Below, one piece after another: positions 56,630 to 64,000 of a DNA stretch of 64,000 bases. Source of the stretch: UBA8190 sp003453695 (lineage in GTDB: Bacteria > Actinomycetota > Acidimicrobiia > Acidimicrobiales > UBA8190); NCBI GenBank assembly GCA_036796975.1, contig DAIRBY010000002.1, positions 52,799-116,798 of the forward strand, given 5' to 3'. The position numbers were made by a program, and so were the translations under genes. Under the pieces are notes generated by a model. That model was given only the letters and a program-made list of their open reading frames with translations. It searched no databases and was not told the DNA's origin. The stretch's first letter is position 1; each line of letters opens with the position of its first letter.

Positions 56630-58324
56630 ATGGGGCCGTTGCAGAGGCTGGCGCCAGCCGACCTGGCGGCCACCATGGTCGCCTACCGTGACGCGCTGCG
56701 CGCCCACCAGGACCGGATCAACCGGCTCAACGTCTATCCCGTGCCCGACGGTGACACGGGCACCAACATGGCCCTCACCGTCGAGTCGGTGGTGGCCGAG
56801 CTCGACGAGCTCCCCGGGTCCCACGACGGCGACGGCGACGCCCCGGGCATGGCCGAGATGTGCCGAGCCGTGGCGCACGGTTCCCTCATGGGGGCTCGAG
56901 GGAACTCGGGGGTGATCCTCTCCCAGCTGCTGCGGGGCTTCACCGGGGTGATCGCCGACACGAAGGAGGTGTCGGCCCGAGCGCTGTCCGAGGCGCTGAC
57001 GGCGGCGAGCGACGCTGCTCGGCAGGCGGTCCTCCGACCGGTCGAAGGGACCATCCTGACGGTGGCCCGGGCCGCCGGTGACGGTGCCACCCAGGCGGCG
57101 GGCAAGGGCGCAAGCATGGCGGAGGTGCTGGACATGGCGCGCCAGCGCGCCGCCGACGCCCTGGCGCACACCCCCGAACAGCTTCCCGTCCTGGCTCGCG
57201 CCGGGGTGGTCGACGCCGGGGGCGCCGGCTACCTGTTGCTGCTCGATGCCGCCCTCAACGTCGTGGACGGGCGCCCGCTCCCCGAGCCGCCGGCCGGTGA
57301 CGGGAAGGGGCCGGTCGTGCTCGAGGCGAACCCCTGGCAGGACGCCGACACGGATCGGCCCGGCGTGCACGTCGAGGGAGGGCTGCGCTACGAGGTCATG
57401 TACCTGCTCGACGCGCCGGACGAGACGATCCCCGCCTTCAAAGAGGTGTGGGCCGGCGTCGGCGACTCCATCGTGGTGGTGGGCGGCGACGGCTTGTGGA
57501 ACTGCCACATCCACACCAACGACGTGGGGGCCGCCGTGGAGGCGGCGCTCGACGCGGGCCGGCCCCGCAACATCACCGTCACCGACCTGGCCGAGCAGGC
57601 CGAGGAGGAGCGCTGGGTGCGAGAGGGCGCCCTGGGCGTCACGACGGAGGCGCCCTCCGGCCCACCGCCGCGCACGGCCGTCGTGGCCGTGGCGAACGGT
57701 GACGGTGTGGGACGCATCTTCCGCTCCCTGGGCGTGCACCACCTGATCCCGGGCGGGCAGTCCATGAACCCGTCCACGGCGCAGATCCTCGACGTGGTGG
57801 AGAAGGTCGAGTCCCCAGAGGTGGTGCTGCTCCCCAACAACGAGAACATCCATCCCGTGGGGATGCAGGCGTGCGAGCTGGCCACCAAGCCCATGCGCAT
57901 GGTGCCGACGAGCGGCATCGTCGAGGGCTTCGCCGCCCTGCTCGAGTACGACCCCGAGGCCGGGGCCGAGGACAACAGCCAGTCCATGGCGGCCTCGGCG
58001 CGGCGCATCGTGGCCGGCGAGGTGACGCAAGCCGTGCGGGACGCTTCCGGCCCCGCCGGGCCCATCCACGCCGGTGACTGGATGGGGTTGTCGCGCGACG
58101 GCATCGAGGTGGTGGCCGACTCCTTGGTGGAGGCGACGTGCTCGCTCCTGGGCAAGCTGCTGCGCGACGAGCACGAGCTGGTGACGCTCATCGAAGGTGA
58201 AGGCACCGGCGTGGCCGAGACCCGGCGCATCACCGAGTGGATCGATGAGCACCGCCCCGGCCTCGCCGTCGAGGTGCACCACGGGGGTCAGCCGCTGTAC
58301 CCCTACCTCGTCAGCATCGAGTGA
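56630..58324 (+). CDS. fakA: DAK2/DegV-like protein, fatty-acid kinase FakA type
   Basis: 564 residues. The N-terminal DhaL/DAK2 domain has the Mg-binding NVYPVPDGDTGTNM and GARGNSGVILSQLLRG; a middle domain follows, and the C-terminal part (SMNPSTAQILDVVEKVE to NNENIHPVG) is DegV-like. FakA phosphorylates fatty acids bound to FakB proteins, making acyl-phosphate for PlsX/PlsY phospholipid synthesis; plsX lies in the same block. No fakB is in the window. The start has TAGCAT 8 nt upstream. recG follows with a 4-bp overlap. Confidence 0.92.
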   Translation: MGPLQRLAPADLAATMVAYRDALRAHQDRINRLNVYPVPDGDTGTNMALTVESVVAELDELPGSHDGDGDAPGMAEMCRAVAHGSLMGARGNSGVILSQLLRGFTGVIADTKEVSARALSEALTAASDAARQAVLRPVEGTILTVARAAGDGATQAAGKGASMAEVLDMARQRAADALAHTPEQLPVLARAGVVDAGGAGYLLLLDAALNVVDGRPLPEPPAGDGKGPVVLEANPWQDADTDRPGVHVEGGLRYEVMYLLDAPDETIPAFKEVWAGVGDSIVVVGGDGLWNCHIHTNDVGAAVEAALDAGRPRNITVTDLAEQAEEERWVREGALGVTTEAPSGPPPRTAVVAVANGDGVGRIFRSLGVHHLIPGGQSMNPSTAQILDVVEKVESPEVVLLPNNENIHPVGMQACELATKPMRMVPTSGIVEGFAALLEYDPEAGAEDNSQSMAASARRIVAGEVTQAVRDASGPAGPIHAGDWMGLSRDGIEVVADSLVEATCSLLGKLLRDEHELVTLIEGEGTGVAETRRITEWIDEHRPGLAVEVHHGGQPLYPYLVSIE

Positions 58325-60513
58325 CCGCTCGCCGCCCCGGCGCCACGGCGTCGACCTCGCCGGCGGCACCACCGGCGGGCCGGCCGTTGCCCGCCCTGGC
58401 CGAGCTGCCGGTGTCACGGGTGCACCGGGTGGGGGAGAAGCGGGCCGAGGCGCTCGCCACCCTGGGCATCGAGACCGTGCTCGACCTCGTGACCCACTAC
58501 CCGCGCCGCTACATCGACCGGACACGCCAGGCGTCGCTGGCGGAGCTTCAACCCGGTGACGAGGCGGTGGTCCTGGCGACGGTGCAGGCGTCGAGCACCC
58601 GGCGGACTCGTCAGGGGCGGGCGCTCGTCGAGGTCGACGTCGACGACGGCAGCGGACGACTGCGCGTCGGCTTCTTCAATCAGAGCTGGCGGGCCCGCCA
58701 GCTCCCGGTGGGGACCGAGGCCATGTTCTTCGGCAAGGTCGACCTGTACCGGGGGCGGCGGCGCATGACCAACCCCGTGGTCGACCTGGTCGGCAACCGC
58801 ACCGGGCGCATCGTGCCCGTCTATCCCACCTCGGAGCGCTCCGGCGTGGGGGGGTGGGAATTCGGCGAATGGATCGATGAGGCGTTGCGTCGGGCGGGAG
58901 AGCTGCTCGACCCGGTGCCGCCACAGGTCCGCAGCCGTCTGGGGCTGATGGGACGGACCGAGGCGTTCCGGGCCATTCACGCGCCGCAGTCCTTCGACGA
59001 GCGCGACCGGGCCCGGCACCGCCTCGCCTTCGACGAGCTCCTGCGGCTGCAGCTGCAGGTGGTGCGCCGGCGTATCGCCCTCGAACGCGACGCCCGCGGC
59101 CTTCGTCACGTGGTCGACCCGCCTCCCGAGCGGGCCCTGGTCGCTCGCTTCCTCGCCGCCCTCCCCTTCTCGCTGACCGATGCCCAGCGCCGCGCCGTCG
59201 AGCAGATCGACGCCGATCTCGCCGGGCCGCTGCCCATGCACCGCCTGCTCCAGGGCGACGTCGGCTCGGGCAAGACGGTGGTGGCCCTGGCCGCTTTGCT
59301 GACCGCCGTGCAGGGAGGCCACCAAGGCGCACTGATGGCGCCGACCGAGGTCCTGGCCGAGCAGCACTACCTGTCGGTGCAGCGGCTCCTCGGCGATCTC
59401 ACCGTTCCCGACCCTGGCCGGCTGTCGGGGACGCGTCCGCTCGAGCTGGCCCTGCTCACGAGCCGCACCCCGGGCGCAGAGCGCGCCCGGCTCCAGCAAG
59501 GGCTCCAGCGCGGGGAGGTGGACGTGGTGGTCGGGACCCATGCCCTCATCACCGAAGACGTCCTGTTCTCGAGCCTCGGGGTGGTGGTGATCGACGAACA
59601 GCACCGCTTCGGCGTGGAGCAACGCGCCGCCTTGCGGGCCAAGGGCCGCCAAGGCGGGGGCGCCGACCCCGACCTGCTGGTCATGACGGCGACACCGATC
59701 CCGCGCACCGCCGCCATGGTGGTCTTCGGAGACCTGGACGTCACCGAGCTGGACGAGCTGCCGCCGGGGCGCGCCCCGGTGTCCACGCACTGGGCGCGCA
59801 CCGCGGAGGACGAGCAGGGCGCCTTCGAGCGGATACGTGCCGAGGTCGCCTCCGGAAGGCGGGCCTACGTGGTGTGCCCGCTCGTCGAGGGCTCCGAACG
59901 CGTCCAGGCCGCTTCCGCCACCGCCGAGCGGGAGCGCCTGGCCCACGGCGCCCTGGGCGGGCTGCGCCTCGGCCTGCTCCACGGCCAGCTCAAAGCGGCG
60001 GACAAAGAAGCGGTGATGGCCGCCTTTCGGGCCGGCGACGTCGACGTCCTCGTGGCCACCACCGTGATCGAGGTGGGTGTGGACGTCCCCGAGGCCACGG
60101 TCATGGTGGTCGAGGACGCCCAGCACTTCGGCATCGCCCAGCTGCACCAGTTGCGAGGGCGGGTGGGCCGCAGTGACCTGCCGTCGTGGTGCTACCTGGT
60201 GTCCGATGCCGACAGCCCCGAGGCGGTGCGGCGACTGCAGGCGCTCGAATCGAGTACCGATGGCTTCGAGCTCGCCGAGGTCGACCTCGAGCTGCGCGGC
60301 GAGGGCACCATCCTCGGCGTGAGACAGAAGGGCCGCAGCGACCTGAAGCTGGCGTCGCTGCGCCGGGGCGACCGCTCGCTGGTCGAGGCGGCCCGGACGG
60401 TGGCCGAGGAGCTGCTCGGCGAGGACCCCACCCTGCACGGCGTCCCCGGTCTGGCCGAGGAGGTCGATCTACTCGTGGGCGAAGAGGACGCCGCCTTCCT
60501 CGCCAAGAGCTGA
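58321..60513 (+). CDS. recG: ATP-dependent DNA helicase RecG
   Basis: 730 residues, GTG in GTGA overlap with fakA. Wedge/OB domain N-terminal (RYIDRTRQASLAEL, GSGRLRVGFFNQSW), then SF2 motifs: Walker A LLQGDVGSGKTVVALA, TEVLAEQHYLSV, motif II VVIDEQHRFGVEQR, MTATPIPRTAA, TTVIEVGVDVPEA and the C-terminal QLRGRVGRSD. RecG remodels stalled replication forks and Holliday junctions. Order fakA-recG-rsmD is conserved in actinobacteria. Confidence 0.96.
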   Translation: MTARRPGATASTSPAAPPAGRPLPALAELPVSRVHRVGEKRAEALATLGIETVLDLVTHYPRRYIDRTRQASLAELQPGDEAVVLATVQASSTRRTRQGRALVEVDVDDGSGRLRVGFFNQSWRARQLPVGTEAMFFGKVDLYRGRRRMTNPVVDLVGNRTGRIVPVYPTSERSGVGGWEFGEWIDEALRRAGELLDPVPPQVRSRLGLMGRTEAFRAIHAPQSFDERDRARHRLAFDELLRLQLQVVRRRIALERDARGLRHVVDPPPERALVARFLAALPFSLTDAQRRAVEQIDADLAGPLPMHRLLQGDVGSGKTVVALAALLTAVQGGHQGALMAPTEVLAEQHYLSVQRLLGDLTVPDPGRLSGTRPLELALLTSRTPGAERARLQQGLQRGEVDVVVGTHALITEDVLFSSLGVVVIDEQHRFGVEQRAALRAKGRQGGGADPDLLVMTATPIPRTAAMVVFGDLDVTELDELPPGRAPVSTHWARTAEDEQGAFERIRAEVASGRRAYVVCPLVEGSERVQAASATAERERLAHGALGGLRLGLLHGQLKAADKEAVMAAFRAGDVDVLVATTVIEVGVDVPEATVMVVEDAQHFGIAQLHQLRGRVGRSDLPSWCYLVSDADSPEAVRRLQALESSTDGFELAEVDLELRGEGTILGVRQKGRSDLKLASLRRGDRSLVEAARTVAEELLGEDPTLHGVPGLAEEVDLLVGEEDAAFLAKS

Positions 60514-60521
60514 CCCTCCCC

Positions 60522-60527
60522 TACGCT
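60522..60527 (+). promoter_or_regulatory. -10 box TACGCT of rsmD
   Basis: TACGCT, 8 nt, GTG 60536. Confidence 0.5.
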
Positions 60528-60535
60528 CGCCGCCC

Positions 60536-61386
60536 GTGCGCGTGATCGCCGGTGCCTTGCGGGGGCGGCTGCTGCGAGCCCCGGCCGGGACCACCACCCG
60601 GCCCACCGCCGACCGGGTACGCGAAGCCATCTTCGACGTGCTCGGGAGCATCTGCCCGCTGGACGACCTCTCCGTGCTCGACCTCTTCGCCGGCAGCGGG
60701 GCCATGGGCATCGAGGCCCTGTCCCGGGGGGCGGCTTCCGCCGTCTTCGTGGAGCGAGACGTCAGCGCGCTCGGGGCGATCCGGGCCAACCTCGCCGCCC
60801 TGGGCCTCGACGACCGGGCCACGGTGGTCCGAGCCGACGCCCGCCGATGGCTGGCCGGCCGCCGGGCCGTGGCGGGAGCGCCCGCCCCGGCGAGCCCGTT
60901 CGACGTCGCGCTGGTCGACCCGCCCTACCACTTCGGGGAGTGGGGAGGCCTGCTCGAGGACCTCCACGCCTCCTTGGCCGTGCTCGAGTCCTCCCGTCCC
61001 GTGCCGGCGGCCCGGCGCTGGGAAACGCTCAGGTCCAAGCGGTACGGCGGTACGCTCGTCACAGTGGTCCGCCGCGCGCCCAGCGCGCCGAACCGGCCCT
61101 CGGCGGCCGAGTCCCCGCCGCATGGGACACCCGAGACACCCGAGACACCCGAGACACCCGAGACACCCGAGACACCCGAGACACCCNNNNNNNNNNNNNN
61201 NNNNNNNNNNNNNNNNNNNNNNNNNNNNNNNNNNNNNNNNNNNNNNNNNNNNNNNNNNNNNNNNNNNNNNNNNNNNNNNNNNNNNNCGAGACACCCGAGA
61301 CACCCGAGACACCCGAGACACCCGAGACACCCGAGACACCCGAGACACCCCACCAGCAGCCAGCCGAGCAGAAAGGCACGTCGTGA
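60536..61386 (+). CDS. rsmD: 16S rRNA (guanine-966-N2)-methyltransferase RsmD with a repeat-encoded C-terminal tail
   Basis: The Rossmann methyltransferase core (VLDLFAGSGAMGIEALSRG, FVERDVSALGAIRAN, VALVDPPYHF with the catalytic DPPY) is complete by about residue 190. The C-terminus then carries tandem ETP repeats encoded by a 9-bp minisatellite, runs into a 100-N gap, and resumes in the repeat. If the gap is a whole number of repeats, the protein ends with a short Gln-rich tail (PHQQPAEQKGTS) at TGA 61384-61386 and overlaps coaD by 4 bp (GTGA). True length is unknown. It methylates G966 of 16S rRNA. Confidence 0.9.
61124..61350 (+). repeat. 9-bp minisatellite (GAGACACCC) interrupted by a 100-N assembly gap
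   Basis: 61124-61186 holds one variant unit (GGGACACCC) and six GAGACACCC units; 61288-61350 holds seven more. The N run 61187-61286 separates them, so copy number is at least 13 perfect units and probably more. It encodes Glu-Thr-Pro repeats in rsmD. Confidence 0.95.
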
Positions 61387-61859
61387 CCGTCGCCCTCGTC
61401 CCTGGGTCCTTCGACCCGTTCCACAACGGCCATCTCGAGGTGGTCGAGCGGGCGGCCCGGTTGTTCGACGAGGTGGTGGTGGCGGTGCTGCGCAATCCGC
61501 AGAAGGCCGAACCGCTCTTCAGCCTGCCCGAACGCGAGGAGATGCTGCGCGAGGCGGTGGTGCACATCCCCAACGTCCGGATTACGTCGGTGTCCACCTT
61601 GGTGGTGGAGGTGGCCCGCGACGTGGGCGCGTCGGCCATCGTCAAGGGGCTGCGGGCGGTATCCGACTTCGAGAACGAGCTGCAGATGGCCCAGATGAAC
61701 CGGCAGCTGTCGGGCATCGAGACGTTGTTCATCCCCACCAGCTCCACGTCGTCGTTCGTGGCGTCCCGGTTGTTGCGCGAGGTGGCCCGCTACGGCGGCG
61801 ACGTGTCCGCCTTCGTCCCCAAGACCGTGGCCAAGCGGCTGCAGGAGAAGTTCGCGTGA
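61383..61859 (+). CDS. coaD: Phosphopantetheine adenylyltransferase
   Basis: 158 residues, GTG in GTGA overlap with rsmD and again with the next gene. VALVPGSFDPFHNGHLE (with the HxGH nucleotidyl-transfer motif) and the C-terminal PTSSTSSFVASRLLREVA are the family signatures; LKGLRAVSDFENE-type residues (VKGLRAVSDFENELQMAQMN) bind the substrate. It adenylates 4'-phosphopantetheine in CoA synthesis. The rsmD-coaD pair is widely conserved. Confidence 0.97.
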   Translation: MTVALVPGSFDPFHNGHLEVVERAARLFDEVVVAVLRNPQKAEPLFSLPEREEMLREAVVHIPNVRITSVSTLVVEVARDVGASAIVKGLRAVSDFENELQMAQMNRQLSGIETLFIPTSSTSSFVASRLLREVARYGGDVSAFVPKTVAKRLQEKFA

Positions 61860-62446
61860 CGGACCTCTTCGACGAGGATCCGTTCGCACCGCCCGAGCCC
61901 AGCGGCGATGCCGAAGGACTGATCCGCCAGGCCCTCGACGCCGTCGCCGCGGCGCGGGCCATGCCGTTGTCGGCTTCTGTGCTCGTGGCCAGAGACGAGC
62001 TCGTCGAGCTGCTCGAGGGGGCCCTCGACCGTCTTCCCGACGAGCTGCGACAGGCTCGCTGGCTGTTGAAGGAGCGAGACGAGTTCATCGCCCAGCGCAA
62101 GCGCGAGGCCGAGACCCTGCTCGAGGACGTCCGTGCCCAGGCCGAGCGGATGGTCCAGCGCACCGAGATCGTGCGCCAGGCCAACCAGGTGGCGCAGCGC
62201 ATCCTGGACGACGCCCGGGAAGAGGCCAGGCGCCTTCGCCACGAGGCCGAGGACTTCTGCGACCAGAAGCTCGCCTCGTTCGAGATCGTGCTCGACCGCA
62301 CCTTGAAGACGGTCCAAGCCGGCCGGGAGAAGCTGCAGGCCACGCCGGCTCCGCCTCCGCCTGCGGCCGACGTCGCCGGTGCCGAGGGGGGTATGGACAA
62401 CGGCAGCGGCGCCTTCTTCGACCAGGACGACTCCGGGAGATGGTGA
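61856..62446 (+). CDS. DivIVA-like coiled-coil protein, SepIVA family
   Basis: 196 residues: an acidic N-terminal DLFDEDPFAPPEP, then a long coiled coil (about residues 45-150, ELVELLEGALDRLPDELRQA, KREAETLLEDVRAQAERM, ILDDAREEARRLRHEAEDF), and an Ala/Pro/Gly-rich C-terminus. It lacks the N-terminal DivIVA membrane-binding domain. In mycobacteria the gene between coaD and yceD is SepIVA, an essential septation factor with this layout; the name is inferred from synteny and form. Overlaps coaD by 4 bp and yceD by 1 bp. Confidence 0.75.
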   Translation: MTDLFDEDPFAPPEPSGDAEGLIRQALDAVAAARAMPLSASVLVARDELVELLEGALDRLPDELRQARWLLKERDEFIAQRKREAETLLEDVRAQAERMVQRTEIVRQANQVAQRILDDAREEARRLRHEAEDFCDQKLASFEIVLDRTLKTVQAGREKLQATPAPPPPAADVAGAEGGMDNGSGAFFDQDDSGRW

Positions 62447-63003
62447 TGGCGACGACGACGGCACGTCCGTTCCTGGTGCACGGGGCCCAGCTGCGCCGGC
62501 AGGTGGGCACCCGGTGGCACGAGGTGCGCCACGGGGTGATCGAGGACCTGGCCTGCTCGGGTTCGGCTGTGCCCGAGGACGCCGAGGTCGAGGCCGACGT
62601 GGTGCTCGAGTCGGTGGTGGGGGGCGTGGCCGTGGCGGGCACGGTGCGGGCCAGGTGGGTCGGCACGTGCCGGAGGTGTCTCGAGCCGGCGACAGACACG
62701 CTGGTCGTGCCGGTGCGCGAGCACTTCACTGAAGGCGGCGACGGCGAGGAGACCTACCCGCTGCACGACGGCGAAGTGGATCTCGAGCCCATGGTGCGCG
62801 ATGCGGTGTTGCTCGAGCTGCCCCAGGCGCCGTTGTGCCGGCCCGAGTGCCTGGGGCTGTGCCCGTGGTGCGGGGTGAACCGCAACGAGGAGCAGTGCAC
62901 CTGCGAACCGCCGCGACGGGAGCGGTGGGCGGCGTTGGACGCGCTCAAGGGTCTCGAGGGCTCCGCCGGCACGGCGGGCCCCGAGGGCACCGGCCGCCGC
63001 TAA
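62446..63003 (+). CDS. YceD/DUF177 family protein
   Basis: ATG 62446 (GGGAG 6 nt upstream; ATG 62440 also possible) gives 185 residues. The DUF177 pattern is GSAVPEDAEVEADVVLESV, then VRARWVGTCRRCLEPA, VPVREHF, and a C-terminal zinc ribbon CRPECLGLCPWCGVNRNEE with further Cys. The family lies next to rpmF almost everywhere and is thought to act in 23S rRNA or ribosome-assembly steps; its biochemical role is not settled. Confidence 0.92.
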   Translation: MATTTARPFLVHGAQLRRQVGTRWHEVRHGVIEDLACSGSAVPEDAEVEADVVLESVVGGVAVAGTVRARWVGTCRRCLEPATDTLVVPVREHFTEGGDGEETYPLHDGEVDLEPMVRDAVLLELPQAPLCRPECLGLCPWCGVNRNEEQCTCEPPRRERWAALDALKGLEGSAGTAGPEGTGRR

Positions 63004-63036
63004 CCTGTTCCGTCCCCCGACCTGAGGTGTTGAGCG

Positions 63037-63216
63037 ATGGCCGTCCCCAAGAAGAAGACCTCCAAGGCCAAGGGCCGTAGCCGCCGGGCGGCCAACTGGG
63101 TGCTCAACCTTCCCGCCCGCAGCGTGTGCCCGCATTGCAACCAGGCCAAGCTGCCGCACGTGGTGTGCCCGAACTGCGGCTGGTACAAGGGCCGGCAGGC
63201 TGTAGAGATCGACTAG
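63037..63216 (+). CDS. rpmF: 50S ribosomal protein L32 (zinc-binding form)
   Basis: 59 residues: MAVPKKKTSKAKGRSRRAAN, then CPHCNQAKLPHVVCPNCGWY with four Cys (zinc C+ form). ATG 63037 has GAGGTG about 10 nt upstream. Overlaps the plsX start by 1 base. Confidence 0.95.
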   Translation: MAVPKKKTSKAKGRSRRAANWVLNLPARSVCPHCNQAKLPHVVCPNCGWYKGRQAVEID

Positions 63217-64000
63217 TGGCGGCCGCCACCGTGCGCCGTCCCGGCGGGCCGGCGGACAAGGACCTCCCCGTGGCCGTGGACGCCATGGGGGGAGACAAGG
63301 CCCCGGGAGAGATCGTGGCCGGCGCCGTGCAGGCGGCAGGCGAGCTCGGTGTGGGCGTCGTCCTCGTCGGGCGGCCCGAGGAGATCGGCGACGCCGGTGG
63401 TCTCGAGGTGATCGAGGCCACCGAGGTGATCGCCATGGACGAGGACCCGGCCCAGTCGGTCCGTCGCAAGAAGGACTCGTCGTTGGTGCGTGCCGCCGAG
63501 GCGGTGCGCGACGGCCGCGCTCTGGCCATGGTCTCGGCGGGCAACACCGGCGCCACCATGGCCAGCGCCCTGCTGCGCATGGGCCGGCTGCCCGGCGTGG
63601 TCCGCCCCGCCATCGCCACCCCCGTCCCGAGGCCCGGCGCCACTCCGACCGTCCTCGTCGACGCCGGCGCCAACGCCGAGTGCACCGCCGCCATGCTGGT
63701 GCAGTTCGCCCAGATGGCGGCCACCTACGTGTCGGCCCGCTACGGGGTCGAGGAGCCGACGGTGGCGTTGCTGTCCATCGGTGAGGAGCCCACCAAGGGC
63801 ACGCCCCTGGTCAAGGAGGCCCACACCGCCTTGGAGGCGGCCGCCGGAGTGCGCTTTGTGGGCAACGTGGAGGGTCGCGACCTGCTTCCCGGAACGGCCG
63901 ACGTCGTGGTCACCGACGGGTTCACCGGCAACGTCGCCTTGAAGACCCTGGAAGGGGCCCTGCGCTTCTTCATGGATGCCCTGGCGGAGGTGCTGGGCCG
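63216..64000 (+). CDS. plsX: Phosphate acyltransferase PlsX, 5' part (cut by the window end)
   Basis: GTG 63216 overlaps the rpmF stop (TAGTG). VAVDAMGGDKAPGEIV, MVSAGNTGATMASAL, VLVDAGANAECTA, LSIGEEPTKGT and VTDGFTGNVALKT are PlsX signatures. It makes acyl-phosphate from acyl-ACP for phospholipid synthesis; FakA, upstream, feeds the same intermediate. About 260 of an expected about 330 residues are present. Confidence 0.95.
   Translation, partial: MAAATVRRPGGPADKDLPVAVDAMGGDKAPGEIVAGAVQAAGELGVGVVLVGRPEEIGDAGGLEVIEATEVIAMDEDPAQSVRRKKDSSLVRAAEAVRDGRALAMVSAGNTGATMASALLRMGRLPGVVRPAIATPVPRPGATPTVLVDAGANAECTAAMLVQFAQMAATYVSARYGVEEPTVALLSIGEEPTKGTPLVKEAHTALEAAAGVRFVGNVEGRDLLPGTADVVVTDGFTGNVALKTLEGALRFFMDALAEVLG

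Noticed and set aside
61124..61350. CRISPR-like array
   Set aside because: The 9-bp units are contiguous with no spacers, lie inside a coding frame, and no cas gene is present.
1..64000. Mobile elements, tRNA or rRNA genes, prophage, replication origin
   Set aside because: No transposase, integrase, terminal inverted repeats, cloverleaf or rRNA sequence was recognised on either strand.

Overview
The window is high-GC DNA (roughly 70 % G+C by eye), densely packed with genes, from an actinobacterium. The evidence is a fused 2-oxoglutarate decarboxylase/dehydrogenase (Kgd), GTP-type PEP carboxykinase, a DevS/DevR-like two-component pair, the order hpf-secA-prfB-ftsE-ftsX, the order rpmB-fakA-recG-rsmD-coaD-sepIVA-yceD-rpmF-plsX, and TAnnnT -10 boxes placed so close to start codons that many mRNAs should be leaderless. 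A deep-branching class such as Acidimicrobiia would fit, but no rRNA or other firm marker is present. Two runs of N (1308-1317 and 61187-61286) show that this is draft assembly. No tRNA, rRNA, CRISPR array, IS element or prophage was seen.

Layout. 1-16.4 kb is a cell-envelope sugar block: a glycosyltransferase end, a GDP-sugar reductase-like SDR, a large GT2/membrane protein with a DUF5719-like partner, ftsH (reverse), a CPBP protease, a multi-spanning GT-C-like protein, then manB, a Trm112-like protein, a bifunctional phosphoglucose/phosphomannose isomerase and ahcY. 16.5-23 kb holds a strongly structured candidate non-coding RNA, hpf, secA, prfB, ftsE and ftsX. 23-26.7 kb holds a sugar nucleotidyltransferase and fadD (reverse) divergent from an acyl-CoA dehydrogenase. 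27-36.8 kb holds a diguanylate cyclase, an alpha/beta hydrolase, kgd, a HAD hydrolase, an M20 peptidase and a NYN-S1-lysine-rich fusion. 36.9-40.4 kb is a three-gene minor-pilin operon. 40.4-51 kb is mixed metabolism and repair: a FabZ-like dehydratase, xthA, a UvrD-like helicase, a membrane-anchored MurF-like ligase next to a Ddl-like ligase, a PH-SHOCT protein, galK, a hydrolase and a CoA-transferase. 51-56.3 kb holds an AsnC-domain protein, pckG, thiL and the two-component pair. 56.3-64 kb is the conserved rpmB-to-plsX block, with plsX cut by the window end.

How the genes fit together. manB, the PGI/PMI enzyme, the SDR and the nucleotidyltransferase supply activated sugars, and the GT2, GT4 and GT-C-like proteins can use them at the membrane. 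kgd and pckG link the TCA cycle to gluconeogenesis. fadD, the acyl-CoA dehydrogenase and the CaiB protein suggest fatty-acid or xenobiotic acid breakdown.

The most striking regulatory features are: (i) a 5'-3' closed RNA of about 277 nt upstream of hpf, a good candidate for the raiA RNA class; (ii) three divergent gene pairs whose -10 boxes share one central TA step; (iii) a twin palindromic operator over a promoter at 1847-1885; and (iv) a 9-bp minisatellite in the 3' end of rsmD that spans the second assembly gap.
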